From NCBI GenBank assembly GCA_964370765.1, contig CAYJKW010000009.1:1-55942 (forward strand): a stretch of DNA of 55,942 bases, given 5' to 3'. The notes under the pieces are model-generated. The model made no database searches, was not told the DNA's origin, and saw nothing but the letters and a program-made list of their open reading frames with translations. This DNA comes from CAYJBH01 sp964370765. Lineage in GTDB: Bacteria; Bacillota; Clostridia; Oscillospirales; Ruminococcaceae. A program made the translations under genes and the position numbers. Positions 26,791 through 35,321 of this stretch are shown one piece after another. Each line of letters opens with the position of its first letter. Position 1 is the stretch's first letter.

Positions 26791-27233
26791 TTAATTAAAT
26801 TGGTTTGACAACTCCTTTACTCTTTTTGCAATTTCATCTGCATTAGTTATACCTGTGATACAAGAGCGCTTTTTATCTGTAGTTGCCATTTGCAAATCCT
26901 CTACTCCTAAAACTTTCAATATAGTTACTTTATTGATTGTGTTAATAGGAAAATCTATCTGCTTAGGATAAATGTCCTCGGTATTAAACCGTAAACTCGT
27001 TTGTTAGTAAGCACTAAGTAAGTGCTACTGCATTTTGCAGAAAACCATATAAAGTATGCTACACTCATTACCCCCATAGAGACAAGTATCTAGGTGATAA
27101 CAACGATAGGTACAAAATATGCTGTTGTAAATAATAACGCTGAGAATATTAAAACTAAAAATCTATAGGTATTCATATCGCTTTTCGATAAGTTCGTTCT
27201 TAATAATTCTTTTTCATTTGGATTGGTATTCAT
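26791..27233 (-). pseudogene. Broken bacterial PH-domain (DUF304-like) small membrane protein
   Basis: From the ATG at 27231-27233 the frame reads MNTNPNEKELLRTNLSK, then a membrane segment (FLVLIFSALLFTTAYFVPIVVIT), then an in-frame TAG. Beyond the stop it continues with a second membrane segment and LVLTNKRVYG, then switches frame into QIDFPINTINKV and on to ITGITNADEIAKRVKELSNQFN. TNKRVYG, the DFPxxxIxxV stretch and the closing helix match bPH_2 proteins. One stop and one frameshift make it a pseudogene unless both are sequencing errors. Confidence 0.78.
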
Positions 27234-27236
27234 AAA

Positions 27237-27584
27237 TTAAATTTTCTCCGTTTTAACAATCATAAAATCATCTGGCATTGTGGTAGGGATGGCGTATATA
27301 AGAACAATTTCATTTCCATCTTCTGTAGTCATAGTCGTTGTGAAGTTATTAAACCACATACCATTTTCGCAAGGATCAAACATTAACGCTTTTTGATTTT
27401 CACTTCCATCACCAAATAATCCATGTACAGGGATAGCTGTTTTATAATCATCACCAATTTTTGCATCTTTAAAATATTCTTGTAACATAGGACTCATATA
27501 TACAAGTTTACCTGTTTTTTTATCAAATGCCCCACCATAAATACCAGCTTTACCTAATATTTCTTCTAAGATTTTGACTTCCAT
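27237..27584 (-). CDS. Hypothetical 115-residue cytoplasmic protein
   Basis: 115 residues with AAAGGAGA before the ATG. No membrane segment or signal peptide. FDKKTGKLVYMSPMLQEYF near residue 20 and the alternating strands that follow vaguely recall a PAS-like or lipocalin-like fold, but I do not recognise the family. It sits between the SDR gene and the PH-domain remnant, in one operon controlled by the divergent TetR gene. Confidence 0.7.
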   Translation of the reverse strand: MEVKILEEILGKAGIYGGAFDKKTGKLVYMSPMLQEYFKDAKIGDDYKTAIPVHGLFGDGSENQKALMFDPCENGMWFNNFTTTMTTEDGNEIVLIYAIPTTMPDDFMIVKTEKI

Positions 27585-27655
27585 TGTCCGTTCTCCTTTA
27601 AGTTATTTCTTTTTATTTAACATTCAAGTGATGTTTAGATTTCTGTTAATGATGT

Positions 27656-28474
27656 TTACTTTAAATTGAACATCATTCGCATAACATTATCCATTGCCTT
27701 GTCGGATAATAAACCGTGCATCATTACTGCCATTTTGCAATCTGAACCTACTTTGTATCTTGTTTTTGGGTTGCTTGCGTTAGTAGCTTTTAATATTGCA
27801 TTTACAACAGCTTCGGGACCCGGTGCTTTAGCGTAGTTCTTTTTAAAACCATCTACAAAGTTTGATACATTTGCTTTGTATTCATCTGGATGTTCAACAG
27901 TTTGTATTTGTTGCAAAGCAACATCTAAAAATTCGGTAGCCATAGCACCAGGCTCTATAATTGCGACTTTAATTCCAAACCCTTTAACCTCAGCCCTTAA
28001 AGCATCACTTAAGGCTTCAACCGCGTGTTTTGATGCTCCATACCAACCAATCATTGGTGATGGCACTTTACCCACAACCGATGACATATTGATAATAGTT
28101 CCACTGTTTTTACTTCTCATATGTGGCAAGACAGCTTTTGTAACCCGAGCTAAACCAAAAACATTTGCATCGAATTGGTGCTGTGCTTCACTGAGGGAAA
28201 CAGCTTCTACCATTCCGTACCCACCATAACCTGCATTATTTACGAGGACATCAATTTTACCCTCGTTTTTAATTATGTCTGCTACAACTGTATCAACATC
28301 TTCATCAGACGTTACATCCATTTTATAGACTTTTGCACCGAGTTTTTCAATATCACACATTTTTTCAAGCCTTCTTGCTACTGCATACACTGTATGACCT
28401 TGCTTTAATAATTCTCTAGCTGCAAGATTTCCAAAGCCAGCACTTGCTCCTGTAATTAACACAACTTTACTCAT
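27656..28474 (-). CDS. Short-chain dehydrogenase/reductase (classical SDR)
   Basis: 272 residues from the ATG at 28472-28474, chosen for CAGGAG 7 bases before it; the longer frame to 28528 runs into an operator. Cofactor motif TGASAGFG, NNAG, catalytic Ser in NMSSVVG and YGASK for Tyr/Lys. The Arg at the end of the second strand (AVARR) suggests NADP(H). The substrate is unknown. Its promoter is framed by three copies of a TetR-type operator. Confidence 0.9.
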   Translation of the reverse strand: MSKVVLITGASAGFGNLAARELLKQGHTVYAVARRLEKMCDIEKLGAKVYKMDVTSDEDVDTVVADIIKNEGKIDVLVNNAGYGGYGMVEAVSLSEAQHQFDANVFGLARVTKAVLPHMRSKNSGTIINMSSVVGKVPSPMIGWYGASKHAVEALSDALRAEVKGFGIKVAIIEPGAMATEFLDVALQQIQTVEHPDEYKANVSNFVDGFKKNYAKAPGPEAVVNAILKATNASNPKTRYKVGSDCKMAVMMHGLLSDKAMDNVMRMMFNLK

Positions 28475-28493
28475 TTTTAAACTCCTGAAATAA

Positions 28494-28592
28494 TTTACAA
28501 CTTGTTTGTTATTGAGATGATAGCACATAATTTACAAGGTGTCAAGTATTTTTGTGAAATTTATTTACAAGTTGTAAATAATATGTTATACT
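28494..28592. promoter_or_regulatory. Divergent promoters with three TetR-type operators
   Basis: Leftward: TTGACA (28540-28545), 17 bases, TATCAT (28517-28522). Rightward: TTTACA (28564-28569), 17 bases, TATACT (28587-28592). A 21-bp perfect palindrome about 28571 (28561-28581), core TTTACAAGTTGTAAA, covers the rightward -35. Weaker copies are TTTACAAGGTGTCAA (28531-28545, over the leftward -35) and TTTACAACTTGTTTG (28494-28508). All three probably bind the divergent TetR protein. Confidence 0.85.
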
Positions 28593-28653
28593 GTGTATAA
28601 ACTAATAAGCGAGGTGCAATTATGGCCTAGAGTAACATGCGGGGTGCAATAAA

Positions 28654-29292
28654 ATGGAATTCAGGAGAGCTAGAAATAAAGAACAATTTGAGCAGAGGGA
28701 AGCTGATATTATAAAATCTGCAATAGCGTTATATGAAGAATATGGTTTTGAGGAGGTGACATTTAGTAAAATTTCTGAAAGAACTAAATTCACAAGGCCA
28801 ACAATCTATTCTTATTTCAAAACAAAAGAAGAGATAATGCTAAAACTTACCGCTATTTACCTTGAGCGATTTATTTTATGCTTTAAGGGGAAACTTAATA
28901 GTGAGCAAAAAAAGGATAATGTATTTGTAGCTACTGCATTTGCAGAAAGCTTTATTGAGGTTTGTGAGTTTATTCATTTATACACAGTGCTTTACTCTAT
29001 AATTGAGAAAAATGTATCGGTGGAAGCTTTGGCTGATTTTAAGCGTGAAGTAATTAGACAGCAAACCATACTTGCGAATGCTTTGAAGTCTGTTTATATA
29101 AAATCAAGTGACGAACAAATCTATAATTTTTTAATTTTCTGCCTAAGTTTTGCAAGTGGTATTTGCCCTATGAGTGAAGAAAGTGAGCTTCAAAAAGAAG
29201 CTATAAAATTATCGGAAACGGGGTACGTTACACCTGATTTTGAAAAGTTTTTCAAGGATACACTTATTATCTATTTGGAAAGATTAAGTTAA
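28654..29292 (+). CDS. TetR-family regulator divergent from the SDR operon
   Basis: 212 residues, N-terminal helix-turn-helix VTFSKISERTKFTRPTIYSYFKTKEEIM, then an all-helical ligand domain. The RBS is weak (GGGGTG). A two-codon frame (ATG GCC TAG, 28622-28630) with its own GAGGTG RBS lies just upstream, and the two leaders share GGTGCAAT. It probably represses itself and the SDR operon through the three operator copies at 28494-28581. Nothing was recognised between 29293 and 29494. Confidence 0.9.
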   Translation: MEFRRARNKEQFEQREADIIKSAIALYEEYGFEEVTFSKISERTKFTRPTIYSYFKTKEEIMLKLTAIYLERFILCFKGKLNSEQKKDNVFVATAFAESFIEVCEFIHLYTVLYSIIEKNVSVEALADFKREVIRQQTILANALKSVYIKSSDEQIYNFLIFCLSFASGICPMSEESELQKEAIKLSETGYVTPDFEKFFKDTLIIYLERLS

Positions 29293-29494
29293 AGACTTTG
29301 AAAATGTACAGCTATGCTAATTTCATACCTTAGTGGATTGTGCTAGCAGATACGCAATAGGTTTCAAGTGTTGTTGTACCTATGCAGAGTTTTCTGGTAT
29401 GGGTTCATCGGTCGAAAAAGTGCCAATAAGGTACATCATCATTAAAGGTTAATAGCAATCATGACATAATCAAAAATAAAAAGGGAGAACATAT

Positions 29495-30193
29495 ATGAAA
29501 GTTTGCGTTATTACAGGTGGAGCAAATGGTCTTGGTTTTGATATGGCAGAGCAATTTGCCAACAAAGGATATAAGGTTGTGGTGCTTGATATCATTGAGA
29601 ATAAAGAGGAGTATGTTGATTATTTAAAAACTGATTTATCTGAACCAAGCTCAATTGAAGAAACCTTTGAAATAATAAAAGAAAGATATGGAAAGATACA
29701 TGTATTAATCAATAATGGTGCGGTTGCAATGTTTGTAAAAGATATAGTAGATGTAACAATCGAGGAGTACGATAAAGTTTTAGATACAAACCTGCGAGGA
29801 GCATTTCTTTGTTCAAAAAAATTCATCGAGCTAAATCAGGGTGAGGCGTATGGTAGAATTATTAATATTGCCTCGACAAGATGGTATCAGAATATGGAGA
29901 ATTGGGAGCTTTATGGCATGAGTAAAGGTGGGATTGTTTCGCTTACCAACTCGTTGTGCGTTTCCCTTAGAGGAACACCGATTACCGTTAATGCAATCAG
30001 CCCTGGGTTTATTCATGTAGGTTATTGGAAAGAACTTGAGCAAAGAGATCACAACATACACCCCTCTAACAGAGTTGGAAGACCACGTGATATTTCAAAT
30101 GTATGTCTATTCTTAGCTGATGAAGCAAATGACTTTATAAATGGTGCAAATATTGTTGTTGATGGTGGGATGACTAAAAGAATGATTTACTAA
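29495..30193 (+). CDS. Short-chain dehydrogenase/reductase
   Basis: 232 residues. Glycine motif TGGANGLG, Asp at the end of the second strand (VVLDI, favouring NAD), NNGA in place of NNAG, catalytic Ser in IASTRW and YGMSK, and a C-terminal NIVVDGGM. RBS AAAGGGAG. The alcohol dehydrogenase gene follows 107 bases later in the same direction, so the two may act on one alcohol or ketone substrate. Substrate unknown. Confidence 0.88.
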   Translation: MKVCVITGGANGLGFDMAEQFANKGYKVVVLDIIENKEEYVDYLKTDLSEPSSIEETFEIIKERYGKIHVLINNGAVAMFVKDIVDVTIEEYDKVLDTNLRGAFLCSKKFIELNQGEAYGRIINIASTRWYQNMENWELYGMSKGGIVSLTNSLCVSLRGTPITVNAISPGFIHVGYWKELEQRDHNIHPSNRVGRPRDISNVCLFLADEANDFINGANIVVDGGMTKRMIY

Positions 30194-30300
30194 TACTGAA
30201 AAAAATGTGCCTTATTGACAAGACACATTCGTAAATAGTACAATAATTATTAAATAAAACTTTGCTACATGCAGATACAATACCAACAAAAGGAGAAGTT

Positions 30301-31446
30301 ATGAATTTTACCTATTTTATGCCAACAAAAATACATTTTGGTGAGGGTGCATTAGATAACTTAGCAACAGCTAAACTACCGCAAGGAAAAGCTCTTTTAA
30401 TAACAGGTGGAACATCCACAACAAAACTTGGGTATGTAAAGCAGGTTTGTGACCTACTAGAGGTTGGAGGGCATGCTACTGTAGTTTATGATAAAGTGGA
30501 GCCAAATCCTAATGTTGAATCAGTTCGTGAAGCTTCAAAAATTGCCCGTGATAACGGTTGTACCTTTGTTGTTGGCCTAGGCGGAGGGTCCTCGCTTGAT
30601 GCAGCAAAAGCCATTGCGATAATGTGCACAAACAGTGGCGATTTTTGGGATTATGTATCAGGCGGCACCGGTAAAGGAAAGCCTATAGAAGTTGCCCCAC
30701 TGCCGGTGGTTGCAATCACAACGACAGCAGGTACAGGTACCGAGGCAGATCCTTGGATGGTTATTACGAATGGCTGTGAGAAAATTGGGTTTGGCAACTT
30801 TGATTCAACATTTCCGATGTTATCAATTGTAGATCCTAAGCTTATGGTTTCAGTGCCGCCCCACCTTACAGCATATCAAGGGTTTGATGCATTGTTTCAC
30901 GCTCTTGAGGGTTACATTGCGAACATCGCAACACCGATGAGCGATATGTTTGCTCTGGAGTCGATAAGGCTGATAGGCGAGTATTTGGAAAAGGCAGTAA
31001 ACGAACCAAACAACATGGAGGCGCGCTCCTATGTAGCGCTTGCAAATACCTATTCAGGTTTTGTTGAAAGCTTATCATCTTGTACGTCAGAACATTCGAT
31101 TGAACATGCACTATCGGGATTCCATCACGATTTACCTCATGGTGCAGGACTAATCATGCTCTCACTTGCATACTATGAGACCTTTGCTAAAGTTTGCCCT
31201 GAAAGAACAACCGCTATGGCTAAAGCTCTTGGCAATAAGGACGGCGATATTGTAAAAGCATTAGAGCAACTACAAAAAGCATGTCATGTAGATACGCTTA
31301 AGATGAGCGATTACGGAGTTAGTGAAGATATGTTTACTAAGTATGCAGAACATGCCTTTAGTGATATGGGTGGGCTGTTTGCCCTTGACAGAAAGTCCCT
31401 TGCGATGGAAGATGTTATCGCCATTCTTAAAAAATCATTCAAATAA
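30301..31446 (+). CDS. Iron-type (group III) alcohol dehydrogenase
   Basis: 381 residues from the ATG at 30301, preceded by AAAGGAGAAG; an upstream ATG at 30262 lacks an RBS. The family features are FGxGALDNL, the GGGSSLDAAKAIA nucleotide loop, TTAGTGTEAD, and metal ligands in GFDALFHALE (Asp, His) and in SIEHALSGFHHDLPHG (two His). It oxidises or reduces a small alcohol/aldehyde with NAD(P); substrate not predictable. It is distinct from the BdhA-like enzyme at 44752. Confidence 0.92.
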   Translation: MNFTYFMPTKIHFGEGALDNLATAKLPQGKALLITGGTSTTKLGYVKQVCDLLEVGGHATVVYDKVEPNPNVESVREASKIARDNGCTFVVGLGGGSSLDAAKAIAIMCTNSGDFWDYVSGGTGKGKPIEVAPLPVVAITTTAGTGTEADPWMVITNGCEKIGFGNFDSTFPMLSIVDPKLMVSVPPHLTAYQGFDALFHALEGYIANIATPMSDMFALESIRLIGEYLEKAVNEPNNMEARSYVALANTYSGFVESLSSCTSEHSIEHALSGFHHDLPHGAGLIMLSLAYYETFAKVCPERTTAMAKALGNKDGDIVKALEQLQKACHVDTLKMSDYGVSEDMFTKYAEHAFSDMGGLFALDRKSLAMEDVIAILKKSFK

Positions 31447-31490
31447 TCATTTTATCATATTATTAATACTAAAAAACAATACGATAATAC

Positions 31491-32555
31491 CTATCTTGAA
31501 AATGTTGTATCAAAGACAAAATCCGATTGCTCTTTAATTAAAAATGTTTTAAAATATTCATTCTCCATCGGAATGTATGTTTCTTTAAACACCTTTAGCA
31601 TATCGGTGCCGTTTCGTATCTTTATACGCCTTAGCTGCTCCTCATTTGAAACGGTTATAAAAACCTTAGTGTTGTAAATGTTGCCAAACTTGGGGTGCAT
31701 AGAATATGTCCCGACAACGACCTTTAGTTTGTTGTCGGAGATCTTTATGTTTCCAACAAAATCACCAGCGGAGCATTGATATTCTTGATAACTAAATTCG
31801 TTTCCCTTATTAATATTACAGGTTACCTCGTTATTAAATCTATCGTAATCAATGTTGCCGCCAACTTCTTGAAGTCTTTCTTTTGTTCGTTGATGGGGTC
31901 TTAAGAAAAAGTGATCCATCGAAATCAATTCACAACTATATATCTCCTTTAGCAAAAGTGCCAAAGTTGTTTTTCCGCCGCCACAATGTCCGTCGATAGC
32001 TACGATATAGCTGTTATTGTTACGAACAGCCTCGTCAATTTTTGATAACAATGGCAAAAATTCACAATACTCTTTTTTTACAACCCTGTAAGCGGGGGAG
32101 TATGCTTGCTTATATTGTTGGCTGTGGCTAAAAGGGGTAAGACTATCTTGCTCGTTGATAGAACCCTGTAATTCTTGTGCTAAATCCTGGTAATTATTGT
32201 TGATTAAAAAATCTTTGCATTCGGATACTTTGTTTTCAAACCTGGTTAAATCGACAGCCCTCTCTTTTGCAGATAGTAAGAATAACCTATGCAATGTATC
32301 AATTGACAGATATTCATCCTTAATAATCTGTAAATTTAATCTGCAATATCCGCCACCTATATGCTCGATATAGTCCTGTTCAAAACTTTGAAGTGTGCTT
32401 AGTTCGGTTTCTAAAAAGTTGTAGCTTTTCTCAATGTCGTTAATAAGGTGGCCAGGGCCAAATACATTTTGATATATTAACTTTAGTAAATCAACAGCAG
32501 TTATAAGTGGGTAATTGTTTATGTGATTTTTAACTATATCGCTTAAGGTTTCCAT
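31491..32555 (-). CDS. Uridine-kinase-like P-loop protein with extra N-terminal domain
   Basis: 354 residues. The C-terminal half is a P-loop kinase of the uridine kinase/phosphoribulokinase type: Walker A DGHCGGGKTT, then SMDHFFLRPHQRTKERL and a GGNIDYDRF motif. The N-terminal ~150 residues are helical and not recognised. It lies 29 bases after a lone ECF S component in the same direction. A plausible scheme is that the S protein brings in a vitamin or nucleoside-like compound which this kinase traps by phosphorylation. Confidence 0.82.
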   Translation of the reverse strand: METLSDIVKNHINNYPLITAVDLLKLIYQNVFGPGHLINDIEKSYNFLETELSTLQSFEQDYIEHIGGGYCRLNLQIIKDEYLSIDTLHRLFLLSAKERAVDLTRFENKVSECKDFLINNNYQDLAQELQGSINEQDSLTPFSHSQQYKQAYSPAYRVVKKEYCEFLPLLSKIDEAVRNNNSYIVAIDGHCGGGKTTLALLLKEIYSCELISMDHFFLRPHQRTKERLQEVGGNIDYDRFNNEVTCNINKGNEFSYQEYQCSAGDFVGNIKISDNKLKVVVGTYSMHPKFGNIYNTKVFITVSNEEQLRRIKIRNGTDMLKVFKETYIPMENEYFKTFLIKEQSDFVFDTTFSR

Positions 32556-32584
32556 TGTTTATCCTTTTGTAATATTAAGTTGAT

Positions 32585-33163
32585 TTATATAGAAGCTGTA
32601 TTATCGCTAACTTTAATAGGCTTATCAGCACCTGATGGCTCAAACACCTTAGCGCTTTTTAACACTATAATTATAAGCGGGACAAGGATTAGTTGTAATA
32701 TGATTCCGGGAATAGCAGACAGGATTGCACCGGCTAAAAATGCCTCGAAGCTAAATGCACTGCCGGAAACTCCAAGTAGAACAAAGGTGACAGCACCCCA
32801 TACAATTCTTCCGCAGATCATACTTGATATTAGTGCAATATATGTTTGAAATCGCTTGCCTTTAAGTAGGTTGTATACAATTCCTATTACAATAGCGTAT
32901 GCTGCAAGTTCAAATGCCATTGCTGTAGCTGTTGGGAATATTGGCGGCATACCAAACATCAGGCTTCGCATTATCGGGGTTATAAAACCAACCAATGCAC
33001 CGTATCTAGGGCCACATATTATACCACATAAAAGTACCGGTAGATGCATAGGTAGTAGTGCATTTCCAATTTCGGGAACCTGTCCGGTGAAAAATGGTAG
33101 AATGATTCCGATTGCAATGAATATCGCGCATAAGATTATGTTTTTAATATTTGTGCTTTTCAT
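32585..33163 (-). CDS. Lone ECF transporter S component (vitamin-type)
   Basis: 192 residues with about six hydrophobic helices. The stretch PMHLPVLLCGIICGPRYGALVGFITP is typical of group-I ECF S components, which share a housekeeping T/ATPase module encoded elsewhere. The MptD-type C-terminal signature is absent, so this is not a fifth copy of the island systems. It is cotranscribed with the kinase. The substrate may be a nucleoside, pantothenate-like or other vitamin compound; the sequence does not decide. Confidence 0.85.
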   Translation of the reverse strand: MKSTNIKNIILCAIFIAIGIILPFFTGQVPEIGNALLPMHLPVLLCGIICGPRYGALVGFITPIMRSLMFGMPPIFPTATAMAFELAAYAIVIGIVYNLLKGKRFQTYIALISSMICGRIVWGAVTFVLLGVSGSAFSFEAFLAGAILSAIPGIILQLILVPLIIIVLKSAKVFEPSGADKPIKVSDNTASI

Positions 33164-33207
33164 TGGTTACATCCTTTCCTTGTTATAACAAATTCAAATT
33201 ACGACCG

Positions 33208-33278
33208 GTTCTAGGTGGTGTTTCAAAGCAACCAGAACTTTACCTTGAAATTGTACCACACAAAAAACGTTAAGTCAA
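33208..33278 (-). promoter_or_regulatory. Promoter and short structured leader of the S-component/kinase operon
   Basis: Minus-strand TTGACT (33273-33278), 17 bases, TACAAT (33250-33255). The ~80-base leader folds into a hairpin of GTTCTGGT (complement of 33231-33238) with ACCTAGAAC (complement of 33208-33216), with one bulged base, and flanking TTCAA/TTGAA can pair outside it. It could be a small riboswitch; it matches no class I can name. Confidence 0.55.
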
Positions 33279-33301
33279 CACTCTAAAATTTATAATTTAT
33301 A

Positions 33302-33330
33302 TTGACTTTTTTCTATAAATCATATAAAAT
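33302..33330 (+). promoter_or_regulatory. Promoter of the 33373 TetR gene
   Basis: TTGACT (33302-33307), 17 bases, TAAAAT (33325-33330), about 43 bases before the start codon and back to back with the leftward promoter at 33250-33278. Confidence 0.6.
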
Positions 33331-33372
33331 ATAGGAGTAACACTCTGGTTGGTCGGTTTAAGGGGTAGGTTA

Positions 33373-33933
33373 ATGAATGTAAAGGATAAAATAAAAGAGT
33401 CAGCACTGGATTTGCTTATAGAACATGGAGTACATGGCACATCGACAAAGATGATTATAGAAAAAGCAGATATATCTAATGGATCGTTGTTTCATCACTT
33501 TGCGACAAAAGACGATATATTAATAGCACTTTATACCGATATTAAAGTTGAGATGTTTGATGCTATTTATTACTCGGTTCTTGGTATGACTTCGGTAAGA
33601 ACATTTATCTATACCTATTTCAAGTCATCGATAAACTGGTATTTAGAAAACCCTAATAAAAAGACCTTTCTTGGCATGTATTCTCAGATGCCGGCAGTAA
33701 GAAACTGTACAAACTTTATAGAGAAAGAAAAATCCGACTATGTAAAAAACTTTATATTAAAAGCACAACAGGATGGTGAAATTGATTTTTATAATTATAA
33801 TGCGTTTTTGTATAACTTTAGACATATAGTTGATGGAGCGTTTTTTTACCTTAAAGTTAACCCCACCACCGATAAAGATGAGTTTATAGATTTTACCTTT
33901 TCTCGTTATTGGAGAAGTATTGTTAATTTTTAA
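33373..33933 (+). CDS. TetR-family regulator opposite the S-component/kinase operon
   Basis: 186 residues from the ATG at 33373, chosen for AAGGGGT upstream; a TTG at 33349 is the only longer start. The helix-turn-helix reads TSTKMIIEKADISNGSLFHHFATKDDIL. It is divergent from the ECF S-component and kinase genes and may control them, though I see no clear dyad in the shared promoter region. A strong terminator follows. Confidence 0.88.
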   Translation: MNVKDKIKESALDLLIEHGVHGTSTKMIIEKADISNGSLFHHFATKDDILIALYTDIKVEMFDAIYYSVLGMTSVRTFIYTYFKSSINWYLENPNKKTFLGMYSQMPAVRNCTNFIEKEKSDYVKNFILKAQQDGEIDFYNYNAFLYNFRHIVDGAFFYLKVNPTTDKDEFIDFTFSRYWRSIVNF

Positions 33934-33983
33934 TACTAAACCAATCTACACGGCGCTGATATACAGCTACCTATAAAGAACCC

Positions 33984-34018
33984 AACTGGCACTATCAAAA
34001 TAATTGATAGTGCCAGTT
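33984..34018 (+). terminator. Terminator of the 33373 TetR gene
   Basis: A perfect 15-bp stem (33984-33998 with 34004-34018), loop AATAA, then TTTT. Nothing was recognised between 34019 and 34216. Confidence 0.9.
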
Positions 34019-34216
34019 TTACTTTGTATAGATTATGTTCGCTTTATGAATTTATACTAGCCGTTATTCTTTTTGTCAAATTAAGGTGTTGCTCAAATTT
34101 ATTAACCAGTGAGCACTAGTTGTAGCGGTTAAAGAATTAAATTTCCTGTATAGGTAATTGAAGATGATGTGCCGAATAAATGTTAATAATAACCAGCAGA
34201 GATGATACTAATCAAC

Positions 34217-34262
34217 AAAAAACACATACAGTTGGTTTCACCCAATTATGTATGTGTTTTTT
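34217..34262 (-). terminator. Terminator of the amino-sugar operon
   Basis: AAAAAACACATACA (34217-34230) pairs with TGTATGTGTTTTTT (34249-34262), with an inner TTGG/CCAA stem. A-run and T-run make it work in both directions. It lies 5 bases past the PfkB gene stop. Confidence 0.88.
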
Positions 34263-34267
34263 AATAA

Positions 34268-35299
34268 TTATATTGTTGACATATAATTATTAAGTTTTAA
34301 GCCTTGTAGAGATATGTCTGCCACGATACTATCTTTTGTTGATATTGCTAACCCTGAGCAAGCCATGCCAAGATGCACTGCATTTGTACAACGTTCGCCT
34401 TGTGTGTAATGTTCATCGTCGCCGGTTATTGATTGCAAAGGCAGACCGTTTATCAATCCGGATATGGTACCACCTAGGCAGGCATCACCGGCTCCGGTGG
34501 TGTTTATTACCGGAACATCTACTGCACAGACATGTTCCACTAAAGAGTTCTTTACACTGTAGCCCCCATATTTGCCATCCGTAACCATTAATTTAAGTTC
34601 ACTGTTTCGCACCGATAACATTTTATATACCGATAGTGTAATCTGCTTTATATTTGGTTTTGTTGTATCATAGTTAATACTGCCGGCTTTAGCAAACGCA
34701 AGAGCCTCTGCTTGATTTATAGCTAATAGGTCACAATATTCGTGCAGCTCGGTTTGCAAAAAACTTGTTACTTCACTTTCGGCCACCGAGGAAACGCAAA
34801 ATGCCGCTCTTTTTTTCGCTTCGTAAAGCAAGGTGAATCTGCTTTGTATTGATGCTTCCGGTAGTGCTACCGCAATAGTTCTTGAATCAATGTTTTCTGA
34901 CTCGACACACCTTTTAATATACTCAGGCGTGACACATTCCATAGCGCTATTGGATACCGAAAAATTACAGCCATCCTTGTTAGGGTACTGTAGGCATATG
35001 CTTAACATTGTATCATGTCCATCTTCGACCAACACATGCCTTGTGTCCATGCCGGAGCATTGCATATCCTTTATAAGTTGTAAACCATATGCATCATTGC
35101 CTACTGCACCTATCGGTAGCACATCTATTTCAGGGCACAGGCGTGCTATATAGTGTAACACTATATGCTGTTTGCAATAATCCTTCGCATCACTAAGATT
35201 TACAAGTCGGGATTCATTACGCCCTAATGTTTCGTTTATCTCGCTGTGAAAAATCAGACCCTTTCCAATCCCTCCTGTACCGATAACCTTATTAAACAT
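34268..35299 (-). CDS. PfkB-family sugar kinase
   Basis: 343 residues from the ATG at 35297-35299 with GAAGGG upstream; the longer frame starts inside the preceding gene. PfkB features are an N-terminal GTGGIGKG and the C-terminal NTTGAGDACLGG with the catalytic Asp. It is the last gene of the ROK-AGE-PIG-L-NagB-PfkB operon. In that setting it probably phosphorylates an amino sugar (GlcNAc or glucosamine) or a product of the NagB-like step. Tagatose- or fructose-type substrates cannot be excluded. Confidence 0.85.
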   Translation of the reverse strand: MFNKVIGTGGIGKGLIFHSEINETLGRNESRLVNLSDAKDYCKQHIVLHYIARLCPEIDVLPIGAVGNDAYGLQLIKDMQCSGMDTRHVLVEDGHDTMLSICLQYPNKDGCNFSVSNSAMECVTPEYIKRCVESENIDSRTIAVALPEASIQSRFTLLYEAKKRAAFCVSSVAESEVTSFLQTELHEYCDLLAINQAEALAFAKAGSINYDTTKPNIKQITLSVYKMLSVRNSELKLMVTDGKYGGYSVKNSLVEHVCAVDVPVINTTGAGDACLGGTISGLINGLPLQSITGDDEHYTQGERCTNAVHLGMACSGLAISTKDSIVADISLQGLKLNNYMSTI

Positions 35300-35321
35300 A
35301 ATATTGTACCCTTCACTGTAT

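Noticed and set aside
33208..33278. Assigning the S-component leader to a preQ1, THF or TPP riboswitch
   Set aside because: None of the conserved bases of those classes are visible.
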